Assembly: GCF_900156105.1 (NCBI RefSeq) | Contig: NZ_FTMS01000016.1 | Span: 1-64,000 of the forward strand | Origin: Alkalispirochaeta americana | GTDB taxonomy: Bacteria; Spirochaetota; Spirochaetia; DSM-27196; Alkalispirochaetaceae | DNA: 64,000 nucleotides | Direction: 5' to 3' | Part shown: one piece after another, positions 31,811 to 40,402 of the stretch | Layout: the number at the start of each line of letters is the position of its first letter | How positions within the stretch are numbered: position 1 is the stretch's first letter | The notes under the pieces: model-generated | What the model saw: only the letters and a program-made list of their open reading frames with translations | Database searches by the model: none | Told to the model about the DNA's origin: nothing | Made by a program: the position numbers and the translations under genes

Positions 31811-33484
31811 ATGGAATGGTTAAACCAGTACAGCCGGGCCTTTCTGGCCAAAGGATACCTGACCGAAGGAGTCGACCCCGAAGAGCGCATCCGGTCCATC
31901 GCCCTCCAGGCCGAAAAGATCCTGAAAAAAACTGATTTCGCCGAAAAGTTCACGGACTACATGGCCCGGGGCTATTATTCCCTTTCTTCGCCAATCTGGT
32001 CAAACTTCGGAACAGAAAAGGGCCTGCCCATCAGCTGTTTCGGGGGGCATCTTTCGGACAGCATGAGCAGCATTCTCTACGCCCAGGCCGAGGCAGGAAT
32101 GATGAGCAAATTTGGCGGCGGAACCTCGGGATACTTCGGCGACCTGCGCCACCGGGGTGCCCCCATCAGAATGAACGGGGAATCCTCGGGAGCCGTCCAC
32201 TTCATGCAGCTCTTCGAAACAATCGTCAATGTGGTCAGCCAGGGGTCAACCCGGCGGGGACACTTCGCTCCCTACCTCCCAATCGAACATCCCGATATCG
32301 GCGAGTTCCTGGAAATCGGGACCGAAGGAAACCTCATCCAGAACCTGACTCACGGCGTTACCGTTTCCGACAGCTGGATGCAGTCCATGGTCGGGGGCGA
32401 TCAGGAAAAACGGGCTCTTTGGGCAAAAGTAATCCAGCGACGGGTTGAAATCGGTTATCCCTACATCGTCTTTACCGATACGGTGAACCGCAATACGGTG
32501 GATGTCTACAAGGACAAGGGGCTCAGGATAACCCACAGCAACCTCTGCTCCGAGATAGCCCTGCCCGATAACGACGATTGGTCCTTCGTGTGCGACCTCT
32601 CATCGATGAACCTTCTCCACTACGATCAGTGGAAAGAAACCGACGCCGTGGAAACCTTGATCTTTTTTCTGGACGCCGTCATGACTGATTTTATCGTCAA
32701 ACTTGAAGCCCTGCGCGACTCCCCGAACCGGCATGACAGGGAAGCGTTTCACTACATGAAGCGGACTCACGCCTTCGCTCGCCAGAATCGGGCCCTGGGA
32801 CTGGGCGTCCTGGGGTGGCACTCCTACCTTCAATCCCGGATGATCCCCCTCGAAAGCAAGGAAGCCCGGCAGATAAACCTGGAGATCTTCAGAGTCATCC
32901 GGGAGCGCTCTCTCAAAGCCTCGGAAGACCTGGCCAGGGAATATGGGGAGCCGGAACTCCTGAAAGGCTACGGACGCCGAAACACCACCCTCAACGCCGT
33001 GGCCCCCACCACCTCGTCGGCTTTCATCCTGGGCCAGGTCTCCCAGAGCATCGAGCCAATCTGGTCAAACTGCTACGTCAAGGACATCGATAAAATGAAA
33101 GTCACCATCCACAACCCCGCCCTGAAAAAGATCCTCCATGAAAAAGGCCTGGACACCCGGGAAGTATGGAATACCATCCGCGACCACGACGGCTCGGTGC
33201 AACACCTGGAGATCCTCTCAGACCAGGAAAAACGGGTCTTTAAAACCTTCAGCGAGATCAACCCCCTGGAAATCATCGATCAGGCAGCAGCACGGCAGCA
33301 CTTCATTGACCAGAGCCAGTCCCTGAACCTTATGGTGAACCCCCTGATGTCAGCGCGGGAGATCAACCACCTCTACATAACAGCCTGGAAACTGGGAATA
33401 AAAAGTCTTTATTACCAGCACTCAACCAACGCCGCCCAAACCTTCAGCCGGAACAAACTCTGCGAAACCGCCTGTGAGGCCTGA
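31811..33484 (+). CDS. nrdA: Class I ribonucleotide reductase large subunit lacking an ATP-cone
   Basis: The catalytic R1 subunit, 557 residues. Active-site elements are visible: first redox Cys in GLPISCFGG, the Asn-Cys-Glu motif in SNLCSEIALP, the second Cys in SFVCDLSSMN, and the radical-transfer tyrosine pair in KSLYYQHST. The C-terminal tail CETAC holds the shuttle cysteines. The protein starts at EWLNQYSRAFLAKGYL, with no ATP-cone, so allosteric activity control must reside on NrdB. It is shorter than E. coli NrdA (761). The ATG at 31811 has AGGGAAAAGGA upstream. Confidence 0.94.
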   Translation: MEWLNQYSRAFLAKGYLTEGVDPEERIRSIALQAEKILKKTDFAEKFTDYMARGYYSLSSPIWSNFGTEKGLPISCFGGHLSDSMSSILYAQAEAGMMSKFGGGTSGYFGDLRHRGAPIRMNGESSGAVHFMQLFETIVNVVSQGSTRRGHFAPYLPIEHPDIGEFLEIGTEGNLIQNLTHGVTVSDSWMQSMVGGDQEKRALWAKVIQRRVEIGYPYIVFTDTVNRNTVDVYKDKGLRITHSNLCSEIALPDNDDWSFVCDLSSMNLLHYDQWKETDAVETLIFFLDAVMTDFIVKLEALRDSPNRHDREAFHYMKRTHAFARQNRALGLGVLGWHSYLQSRMIPLESKEARQINLEIFRVIRERSLKASEDLAREYGEPELLKGYGRRNTTLNAVAPTTSSAFILGQVSQSIEPIWSNCYVKDIDKMKVTIHNPALKKILHEKGLDTREVWNTIRDHDGSVQHLEILSDQEKRVFKTFSEINPLEIIDQAAARQHFIDQSQSLNLMVNPLMSAREINHLYITAWKLGIKSLYYQHSTNAAQTFSRNKLCETACEA

Positions 33485-33535
33485 GCCCGCGCCCAATGGC
33501 ATGAGGTCCTCTCGGACCAGGCCGATCGTCAGGAA

Positions 33536-33662
33536 CGGGAGTGAGCGTGCCCCTCGCTCTGCTCGGGTCGTGCTTTGCGGGGCTCCGCTATCGCTTCGGC
33601 CCCGGGCGGAGTCTCTCCGCCCGGGGCAGCCTGCGGCTCCCCTCCAATCACTCACGCCCGGA
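33536..33662. repeat. Highly structured intergenic element with a 13-bp perfect hairpin
   Basis: The core is gccccgggcggag / ctccgcccggggc (33599-33611 with 33615-33627), with a 3-nt loop. The flanks also pair roughly (ggagtgagcg near 33539 with cactcacgcc near 33650), making a cruciform of about 125 bp. It may serve as bidirectional terminator for convergent nrdA and the downstream hydrolase gene, although no T-tract follows the core. Confidence 0.55.
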
Positions 33663-33665
33663 GCG

Positions 33666-34715
33666 TCAATCCCGGGGAGACTCCCCCTGGGGCCGGCACA
33701 GCGCCTTCACCAGCCGGTAGGGCAGCCGCTCGATCTGCCGCCCCGGAATGGCGTGATGCCACCAGGGAGGCATGCGGTTAGTCAGGACCGTCACCGCCGC
33801 CGAGCGATCCAGCGGCCAGGCCACCACGCAATGCTGGCCAAAAGTGCCGCCGCCGTGCCAGGCCACCGGCCCCCACTGTTTGTGGTCGCTCAAAAACCAT
33901 CCCAGACCAATTCTGGCGTTTCGTCCGATCTTTGCCCTGGCCCGGGTAGTCTCCTCTGCCAGGGATGCCCAGGGTTCGCCGAGCACCCCTCTCTGGGCGC
34001 TCAAAAAGATCATCATGTCATCACCGGTGGAGCGCCACAGGCCGGCAGCCTCCATGCCGGCCCATGCAAAGGGAGGCATCTCCTCGCCCCGTGCATTGTG
34101 GCCTTTCATCAGGCGCCCGGCGCTGTAGTCCTCGGGATCCAGGCGGGTGTCGTTCATCCCCAGAGGATCAAGAATCAGTGATCTCACAGCCTCCCCGTAG
34201 GGTTTTCCGCAGACCATGGCCAGAATATGGCCCAGCACGGCCATCCCCAGGTTCGAATAGCGCACCTTCCCGGCCCCCTTCAGGGGAGGCTCCAGAGCCT
34301 GGAGAAAGGAAAAAAGATCCTGGGGCTGAAACTCCTCAGCCAGTTGACGACCCCGCCGCATCAGCTGCCACTGCCCGAAGGGATTCCCCGGCAATCCCGA
34401 GGTATGAGTAGCAAGCTCTTCCAGCGTTACCCCGGCAGACCAGGGCAGGGACGGGTAAAACCGCTCAACCGGGTCGGAGAGACTCACCTGCCTGTCTTGC
34501 ACCAGAAGAGCCAGCAGGGTGGTTGTGAACATCTTGCCCACGGAACCTATCTCGAAGACCCGGGATGGCGAGCTTTCGGAGTGGCCCTGTTGCCAGCTCC
34601 AGGACTGGTCCTGGAGCTGGACCCGGACGTCCATGGCCGGTCTGGGCGAACGGCCAAGAAAAGACTCCACCAGAGTCTCGGCAGATTCAGTATTCATGGC
34701 AGGCTGGGTGATCAT
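33666..34715 (-). CDS. Class C beta-lactamase-like serine hydrolase
   Basis: A 349-residue protein of the beta-lactamase/DD-peptidase fold. The SXXK motif is GSVGK, the second motif YSNLG, and the third-motif region WHGGGTFG. No clear signal peptide is present, so it may act in the cytoplasm as an esterase or peptidase rather than as a secreted lactamase. AAGGAGC precedes the ATG. The resistance role is not supported by sequence. Confidence 0.87.
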   Translation of the reverse strand: MITQPAMNTESAETLVESFLGRSPRPAMDVRVQLQDQSWSWQQGHSESSPSRVFEIGSVGKMFTTTLLALLVQDRQVSLSDPVERFYPSLPWSAGVTLEELATHTSGLPGNPFGQWQLMRRGRQLAEEFQPQDLFSFLQALEPPLKGAGKVRYSNLGMAVLGHILAMVCGKPYGEAVRSLILDPLGMNDTRLDPEDYSAGRLMKGHNARGEEMPPFAWAGMEAAGLWRSTGDDMMIFLSAQRGVLGEPWASLAEETTRARAKIGRNARIGLGWFLSDHKQWGPVAWHGGGTFGQHCVVAWPLDRSAAVTVLTNRMPPWWHHAIPGRQIERLPYRLVKALCRPQGESPRD

Positions 34716-34832
34716 GGGCAGGCTCCTTGTATTTTTCAGGCTATCCGCAGGTCCTGGGCCACCGGAGGTATCTCCGGGTATCGGGATCGCTTTCGTGCGT
34801 GGCGCAGCCTCCCGTGGACGGGCCCCCTAGTA

Positions 34833-34861
34833 TTGCGAAACGATGGTACCATGGATTATAC
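34833..34861 (+). promoter_or_regulatory. Promoter of the alpha/beta hydrolase with palindrome in the spacer
   Basis: TTGCGA (34833-34838), 17 nt, TTATAC (34856-34861). The spacer contains the 10-bp palindrome atggtaccat (34843-34852), a possible repressor site. Confidence 0.5.
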
Positions 34862-34909
34862 CTCACCGGGAGGGGCTTTCCCCGACGTGAAGGATCCCAG
34901 GGAGGGGCC

Positions 34910-35743
34910 ATGAGACACATTCTGGTACTGCTGGGGGGGATCGCCGCCTTCGGCCTTCTCTCGGCGCTGTTTCTGGCGGGGTGTCAGTCCCGCATCCTCT
35001 ATCAGCCCCACATGGGCAGGGAATGGGTAGGAACTCCCGACGATCTTGGTCTCGTCTGGGAATCGGTCCAGCTGGAAACCGATGACGGGGTACTCCTCGA
35101 CGGCTGGTGGGTTCCCGCAGAGTATCCCCGGGGGGCGGTGCTCTTTTTTCATGGTAACGCAGGTAATATTTCTCACCGACTCTTTTCGATCAGGCAGTTC
35201 CACGATCTGGGGCTCTCGGTTTTTATCATCGACTATCGCGGCTACGGACGCAGCCAGGGAACTCCCTCCGAAGAGGGGACCGCGCGGGATGCCCGGGCCG
35301 CCTACCACTGGTTGACCAGCTCCAGAGGCGTTTCGCCAGAGCAGATTGTGATCTTCGGCCGATCCCTGGGTTCTGCCGTGGCCGCCGAGCTGGCCCGCCA
35401 GGTCTCCTGCGCTGCTGTCATTCTGGAGTCACCCTTCCGGTCGGTACCGGCTCTGGCACGAAGCCTCTATCCCTGGCTCCCCCTGGGTTTTCTGGTCCGC
35501 TACAACTATCCCACCGAGCGTTACGCCGCAAAGATCGAGGCTCCGGTCCTGGTCATCCACAGCCTTCACGATGAGATCGTCCCCTTTTCTCACGGCGAAG
35601 CGGTCTATGCCGCAGCCCGGGGGCCCCGACAACTTCTGACGATCCAGGGCGGGCATAATACGGGCTCCCGCGAGAGCGAGCCCCGCTATTCCCGGGAAAT
35701 CGGGAAATTTCTGGATCGTCTCCTGCCGCCGGTTGCTCCGTAA
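34910..35743 (+). CDS. Alpha/beta-hydrolase lipoprotein
   Basis: A 277-residue serine hydrolase of the BEM46/YfhR-like type. The ATG at 34910 follows GGAGGGG. The signal ends in the lipobox LFLAGC, predicting a lipid-anchored envelope enzyme. FFHGNAGNIS forms the oxyanion region, the nucleophile is in FGRSLGSA, the acid in HSLHDEIVP, and the catalytic His in GGHNTG. The substrate is unknown. Confidence 0.88.
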   Translation: MRHILVLLGGIAAFGLLSALFLAGCQSRILYQPHMGREWVGTPDDLGLVWESVQLETDDGVLLDGWWVPAEYPRGAVLFFHGNAGNISHRLFSIRQFHDLGLSVFIIDYRGYGRSQGTPSEEGTARDARAAYHWLTSSRGVSPEQIVIFGRSLGSAVAAELARQVSCAAVILESPFRSVPALARSLYPWLPLGFLVRYNYPTERYAAKIEAPVLVIHSLHDEIVPFSHGEAVYAAARGPRQLLTIQGGHNTGSRESEPRYSREIGKFLDRLLPPVAP

Positions 35744-35896
35744 GGCCTTGCGGAGTGCGTGGGGCCTTGCCAATCCCGGGAAATCGCGCAAAAATTGCCC
35801 TTCGGAAAAAGCCTCGTCTGGCCAGAGAGAGGCAACGAAGAAACAAGCCGGAGTGGGGGTTGCTCTGTGTATCAGCCCCGGGAGGCCACAGATTAC

Positions 35897-36490
35897 ATGA
35901 GCAGCCAGAACGATCTCCCGGACAAGGGCCGGAAGGAACCTCGTGATTCCAGCCGTGCCGCTCCCGTCCCCTCGCTCACGGATCTCCTGGCGCTTCTGGC
36001 GGCGGTGGCGATCTTCTGCTCCACCCTGGAATATCTGATTCCCAAACCGGTCCCCTTTTTCCGCATCGGTCTTGCAAATATTCCGCTGCTGGTGATGATC
36101 CGGGTTTTTCGTCCCCGCCATCTCTTTGCGCTTGCTCTGGCCAAGGTCCTGGGGCAGGGGTTGATCAACGGGACCCTGGCCAGCTACGTCTTCCTCTTCT
36201 CGCTGGCGGGGACCCTGGCCAGCGTGGCTGTCATGATCGGCGTTGTTCATGCGGGAAGGAACCAGGTCAGTCTGGTAGGGGTGAGCACTGCCGGCGCGCT
36301 TGCCAGTAATGTGGTCCAGGTGAGTCTCTCGGTGCTCTTTATTTTTGGTTCCCAGTCCTGGGTGATGGCCCCTCCGTTTCTTATCCTGGGGATAATCTCG
36401 GGGGTTTTTGTGGGAGTTCTGGCGGAATATCTCCAGGGTCGCTCCCGCTGGGTCGCCCGGGTCACCGCCGATTACCGGACAGTCGCCTGA
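35897..36490 (+). CDS. Gx-transporter family membrane protein
   Basis: An integral membrane protein of 197 residues, matching the group annotated as Gx transporter/heptaprenyl diphosphate synthase component I. LEYLIPKPVPFFRIGLANI and ALAKVLGQGLINGTL are family-like. About five helices are seen. The ATG at 35897 is chosen; GGGAGG lies 11 nt upstream. The reading frame is open to 35759 but the upstream part is not hydrophobic or family-like. Its likely partner is the next gene, as in two-component S/T-type uptake systems. Confidence 0.75.
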   Translation: MSSQNDLPDKGRKEPRDSSRAAPVPSLTDLLALLAAVAIFCSTLEYLIPKPVPFFRIGLANIPLLVMIRVFRPRHLFALALAKVLGQGLINGTLASYVFLFSLAGTLASVAVMIGVVHAGRNQVSLVGVSTAGALASNVVQVSLSVLFIFGSQSWVMAPPFLILGIISGVFVGVLAEYLQGRSRWVARVTADYRTVA

Positions 36491-36499
36491 GGAGGGCTT

Positions 36500-37135
36500 G
36501 TGAGTTTGCGACATCAGCATCCCTGGATGCTTCGGAACATATCGGCAGGGCTCCTGTTTTCCGGGGGAATGGCGCTTTTGCCGGCCTACCTGCTCCAGGA
36601 AGATCTGCTGGTGAGGTTTGTGCAGGTCCTCTTTTTTGGCTGGTGTGCCCGCAGAGCCGGCAAGCGGCTTCAATGGGTCTATTTTCTCACAATCATCGCC
36701 ACGATAACCCTCTTTCATCTCCTGATCCCTTCGGGCAGGGTTCTTGCAACATTCGGGACGTTCCGGATTACCCGGGGGGGGCTGGAGGTCGGCCTCTTCA
36801 AAGCGCTGACGGTGGTGGGGCTTGTCTTCATCTCTCTGGCCTCGGTACGGGCAGATCTGCGTTTGCCCGGCCGCGCCGGGGCTTTGGCGGGGAAAATTTT
36901 CTGGTCCTTCGAGCAGATCATGGAGCGGCGTGGCCAGATGGAGCCCCGGCGGCTTCTTGCTTCGGGGGACGAGCTTCTGCTCGGGGTGTATCAGGAGTTG
37001 CTCTCCCGGGGAGAGGTGCCTGCTGACACAGGGGCACGCAAAGGTACTGCCCGGCGCTCTTCGATTCCGGGGCATGTGGTGGTCTTCTGTATTGTAGCCG
37101 CGCAATGGGGGCTGCTTCTGGGCCGATTTCGGTAG
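36500..37135 (+). CDS. Membrane protein of unknown function (possible CbiQ/ECF-T-like)
   Basis: A 211-residue protein with about four hydrophobic helices (about 12-120) and a cytoplasmic tail containing ERRGQMEPRRLL. The GTG start has AGGAGG five nt upstream. It lies 9 nt after the Gx-transporter gene. ECF-T subunits have similar architecture, but I cannot identify the two Ala-Arg-Gly motifs expected of them, so the family is not assigned. Confidence 0.6.
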   Translation: MSLRHQHPWMLRNISAGLLFSGGMALLPAYLLQEDLLVRFVQVLFFGWCARRAGKRLQWVYFLTIIATITLFHLLIPSGRVLATFGTFRITRGGLEVGLFKALTVVGLVFISLASVRADLRLPGRAGALAGKIFWSFEQIMERRGQMEPRRLLASGDELLLGVYQELLSRGEVPADTGARKGTARRSSIPGHVVVFCIVAAQWGLLLGRFR

Positions 37136-37219
37136 GCCCTTCTCCGCTGCCGGCTCTCTCGGGTGACATCAGAAAGAGCCTCCTCCGAACCCGGGATTCA
37201 CCGGGATTCACCTGTAAAC

Positions 37220-37247
37220 TTGACACGACCCGTACAGGCGCTATAAT
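37220..37247 (+). promoter_or_regulatory. Strong sigma70 promoter of the rny operon
   Basis: TTGACA (37220-37225), a 16-nt spacer and TATAAT (37242-37247). Both hexamers are consensus. The leader is about 30 nt and has GGGGAGGAAGG before the ATG at 37283. Confidence 0.85.
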
Positions 37248-37282
37248 TTGCCCTATTACCATTGTGATTGGGGAGGAAGGTT

Positions 37283-38812
37283 ATGCGGCTTTTGTTGATG
37301 TTAGCCCTTCCTCTTGCAGGTGGGATTCTAGGTTGGACTATCCGCTGGCTTTACGCCAGGTTTCAGCTCTCGTCGGCAGAACAGAGAGCCGAGCGATTAA
37401 GAAAAGACGCGGTAAAGGACGCGGAAGCTCGGAAGACAGAGCTGATACTAGAAACACGAGATGACCTTCAGCGAGAGCGGAATGAACAGGAACGGGAAAT
37501 TCGCGAACGACGGAGCGAGCTGCAACGTGTAGAACGGCGGCTTCTTCAGAAGGAAGAAAACCTGGATGAAAAGGCTTCGGCTGTGGAGAGATCCCAGCAG
37601 GAGCTGGCAAACCGCGAGAGGAAGTTGGACGAGCGTGATAAGACGCTCATGGAACAGGAAATTCATTGGCGTAACGAAATGGAGCGTGTCTCGGGTCTCA
37701 CCCAGGAGGAGGCGCGCAAGCTGATTCTCTCCTCCCTCGAGGACGAGGTGCGCCATGATGCCCAGGGAATCGCCCACAAGATTGAGCAAGAGGCGATCCT
37801 CAGTGCTGATCGCCAGGCCCGGGAAATCCTTATTTCCACGGTGCAGCGCCTCGCCAGCGAGGTAAACACCGAGGTAACGGTTTCTTCGGTGAGCCTGCCG
37901 AACGACGAGATGAAGGGCCGGATCATCGGCCGGGAAGGGCGAAATATTCGCACCCTGGAGACCCTCACAGGCGTTGATATCATCATCGATGATACGCCCG
38001 AGGCGGTGGTTGTCTCCTGTTTTGATCCCATCCGGAAGGAGATCGCCAAGCGATCCCTGGAGCGGCTCGTTTCTGACGGGCGCATCCATCCCACGCGGAT
38101 CGAGGAGGTGGTGCAGAAGGTTACGGCCGACATGACCCAGGCGATTTACGAGGAGGGGGAAAAAGTTCTCTACGAGCTGAATATCCACCACCTCAAGCCC
38201 GAGGGTGTGCGAGGTCTGGGCCGTCTGGCCTTCCGGACCAGTTATGGCCAGAATGTTCTTGCCCACAGCAAAGAGGTGGCCGTTCTGGCGGGCTCTCTTG
38301 CTGCCGAGGTTGGTGCCGATGTAGAGATAGCCCGCCGGGGTGGCGCGCTTCACGATATCGGTAAAGGGATCGAAACCGACGGTGACAGCAACCACGTGGA
38401 GCTGGGGGTGGAGCTGGCAAAACGCCTGGGAGAAGATCCCCGGGTGATTAACGCCATAGCTGCGCACCACGGCGATGTACCGCACAATTGCATTGAATCG
38501 GTGATTGTTCAGGTCGCCGACGCCATATCGGCTTCCCGGCCGGGGGCTCGTCGAGAGACCCTGGACAACTACATCAAGCGTCTTGAGAACCTGGAAGAGA
38601 TCGCCGACGGTTTTGAGGGGGTGGATAAATCCTTCGCAATTCAGGCGGGACGGGAACTTCGGATCATGGTGAACCATGAGAAGGTAAGCGATCAGGAGGC
38701 TCGGGAGATCGCCAAGAAGATCGCCAGGCAGATCGAGGATCAGCTTCGGTACCCGGGGCGGATCAAGGTTACCATGATCCGTGAAACCCGGATCGTGGAA
38801 TACGCTCGTTGA
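37283..38812 (+). CDS. rny: Ribonuclease Y
   Basis: Membrane-bound endoribonuclease that starts mRNA decay, 509 residues. It has an N-terminal membrane helix (LLLMLALPLAGGILGW), then a long coiled-coil (about 25-195), a KH domain (GRIIGREGRNIRTLE) and an HD domain (HSKEVAVLAG ... LHDIGKG ... AAHHGDV). The ATG at 37283 follows GGAGGAAGG. The phosphodiesterase gene ymdB follows after one nt, the conserved pair. Confidence 0.96.
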   Translation: MRLLLMLALPLAGGILGWTIRWLYARFQLSSAEQRAERLRKDAVKDAEARKTELILETRDDLQRERNEQEREIRERRSELQRVERRLLQKEENLDEKASAVERSQQELANRERKLDERDKTLMEQEIHWRNEMERVSGLTQEEARKLILSSLEDEVRHDAQGIAHKIEQEAILSADRQAREILISTVQRLASEVNTEVTVSSVSLPNDEMKGRIIGREGRNIRTLETLTGVDIIIDDTPEAVVVSCFDPIRKEIAKRSLERLVSDGRIHPTRIEEVVQKVTADMTQAIYEEGEKVLYELNIHHLKPEGVRGLGRLAFRTSYGQNVLAHSKEVAVLAGSLAAEVGADVEIARRGGALHDIGKGIETDGDSNHVELGVELAKRLGEDPRVINAIAAHHGDVPHNCIESVIVQVADAISASRPGARRETLDNYIKRLENLEEIADGFEGVDKSFAIQAGRELRIMVNHEKVSDQEAREIAKKIARQIEDQLRYPGRIKVTMIRETRIVEYAR

Positions 38813-38813
38813 T

Positions 38814-39596
38814 ATGAGAATATTGATTCTCGGTGATATCATTGGTCAGCCCGGTATGCGGGCCGTGGTGAGTGCTCTCAAGAGCCTCACCCGCCGCTAT
38901 CGGGCAGATTTTGTTGTGGTCAACGGGGAGAACGCCGCTGATGGCTTCGGAATTAATCAGGAGCTGGCCGATCAGCTCTTCCGGGCCGGGGCTCAGGCGA
39001 TAACCACGGGAAACCACGTCTGGCACGATCCCGGGGTGGCCCAGCTTCTGGAAAACCGTCCCGAGGTCCTTCGGCCTGACAACTACCCCAAGGGTGCTCC
39101 CGGAAGCGGCGTCTTCGTGAGTGAGGGGCGTCAGGGCCGGGTGGCCGTGGTGAACCTTCAGGGCCGCGACCGGATGCCTGCCATTGACTGTCCGTTCCGG
39201 CGGTTCCGGGAGATTCGCAAAACCCTGGGAAACAACCTGGACGCCCTCATCGTGGATTTTCACGCAGAAACCACCAGTGAGAAGGAAGCCTTCGGCCGCT
39301 TTGTCGATGGTGATGCTTCTGTGATCTACGGTACCCATACGCACATTCAGACCGCCGATGAGCGGCTTCTCCCCGGGGGAACAGCCTACATCACCGATGT
39401 GGGAGCCTGCCTGGCCGAGCAGAGCGTGATCGGTTTTAACCCCGCCGTGAGTACCCGGCGGGCGCTGACACAGTTGCCTCTGCGTAACGAGGTTGCCCAG
39501 GGAACAGCGGTCATTCACGGGCTCTGCGTGGAAACAGAAAAAGGGGGCCTCAAGGCTGTCTCGGTCGAGCGGGTCCAGTTCCGCTCCCTGGTGTAG
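38814..39596 (+). CDS. ymdB: YmdB-type metallophosphoesterase
   Basis: A cyclic-nucleotide phosphodiesterase-like protein, 260 residues. Metal-site motifs are ILGDIIGQPG, NGENAADGFG, TTGNHVWHD, VDFHAE and GTHTHIQT. The start directly follows the rny stop (one nt). In Bacillus the homologue hydrolyses cAMP and affects biofilm decisions; the physiological role here is unknown. Confidence 0.93.
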   Translation: MRILILGDIIGQPGMRAVVSALKSLTRRYRADFVVVNGENAADGFGINQELADQLFRAGAQAITTGNHVWHDPGVAQLLENRPEVLRPDNYPKGAPGSGVFVSEGRQGRVAVVNLQGRDRMPAIDCPFRRFREIRKTLGNNLDALIVDFHAETTSEKEAFGRFVDGDASVIYGTHTHIQTADERLLPGGTAYITDVGACLAEQSVIGFNPAVSTRRALTQLPLRNEVAQGTAVIHGLCVETEKGGLKAVSVERVQFRSLV

Positions 39597-39607
39597 CGAG
39601 GCCCGCC

Positions 39608-40402
39608 GTGGCGCGACGAATCTCCCTCCTGGACGCTCTGTGCCGCCAATACCCCTCTGAATCCCGGGATTATCTCTACCGTTGCATTATGTGCGGGGAG
39701 GTTCGCCGGGGTGATCAGAAGATAACAAATCCCCGTGAACCGGTGGGGCGGGATGATTCCTTCCTCATCACCCGAGCCCGTTTCGTCTCACGGGGTGGCG
39801 AAAAACTGGAAGCTGCTCTCTCCGCCTGGGGCATAGTCCCCTCGGGTCGGCGCTGGGTCGACGCCGGGGCCAGTACCGGAGGGTTCACGGACTGTCTCCT
39901 TCAGCAGGGGGCCTCCCTGGTTCATGCCGTGGATGTGGGATACAACCAGCTGGATTACCGCCTCCGGAGCGACCCCCGCGTTCAGGTTTATGAGCGAACT
40001 AACATCCGTGACCTCCAGGTTCTGTCTCCCCGGCCCCACGCTGCAGTGTGCGACCTTTCCTTTCGAAGCCTTCGGGGCGTTCTGGGTCATCTTCTTGATC
40101 TTACTCTGGAAGGGTGGGCCGTGGCATTGCTCAAACCCCAGTTCGAAGCGGCCGCCGAGGTTCGCTGGGGTCGCAGGGATCCTGCCGATACCCGGTCGGG
40201 AGTGCTGTGCGGGGCGCTTCGCGATCAAGTGGTTTCCCAGGTGATCGTCTCTCTGGAGCGTGAAGAAGGAGTGTGCGTGCTGCGCCGCCTCGCCAGCCCC
40301 CTTCCTGGAAGACAGGGAAACCGCGAAGAATTGCTCCTGGTAGGGCGGGTTGAGCGGGATTACCCGCGAAAATCTCCCGGTCTCAGGGGCCTTCCGATAT
40401 AG
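39608..40402 (+). CDS. tlyA: TlyA family rRNA methyltransferase (hemolysin-like)
   Basis: A 264-residue protein. It has an N-terminal S4 RNA-binding domain (SLLDALCRQYPSESRDYLYRC) and an FtsJ-like methyltransferase domain with DAGASTGGFTDCLLQQGA. VYERTNIRDL, DLSFRSL and LLKPQFEA follow. The family methylates 16S/23S rRNA; old names call it hemolysin. The GTG start has GAGG six nt upstream. Its last 43 nt overlap the convergent GerMN gene. Confidence 0.92.
   Translation: MARRISLLDALCRQYPSESRDYLYRCIMCGEVRRGDQKITNPREPVGRDDSFLITRARFVSRGGEKLEAALSAWGIVPSGRRWVDAGASTGGFTDCLLQQGASLVHAVDVGYNQLDYRLRSDPRVQVYERTNIRDLQVLSPRPHAAVCDLSFRSLRGVLGHLLDLTLEGWAVALLKPQFEAAAEVRWGRRDPADTRSGVLCGALRDQVVSQVIVSLEREEGVCVLRRLASPLPGRQGNREELLLVGRVERDYPRKSPGLRGLPI

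Noticed and set aside
35429-37105. Minus-strand frame of 558 residues
   Set aside because: Opposite to the well-supported alpha/beta hydrolase and Gx-transporter genes; composition is Pro/Arg/Gln-rich as expected of antisense GC-rich sequence.
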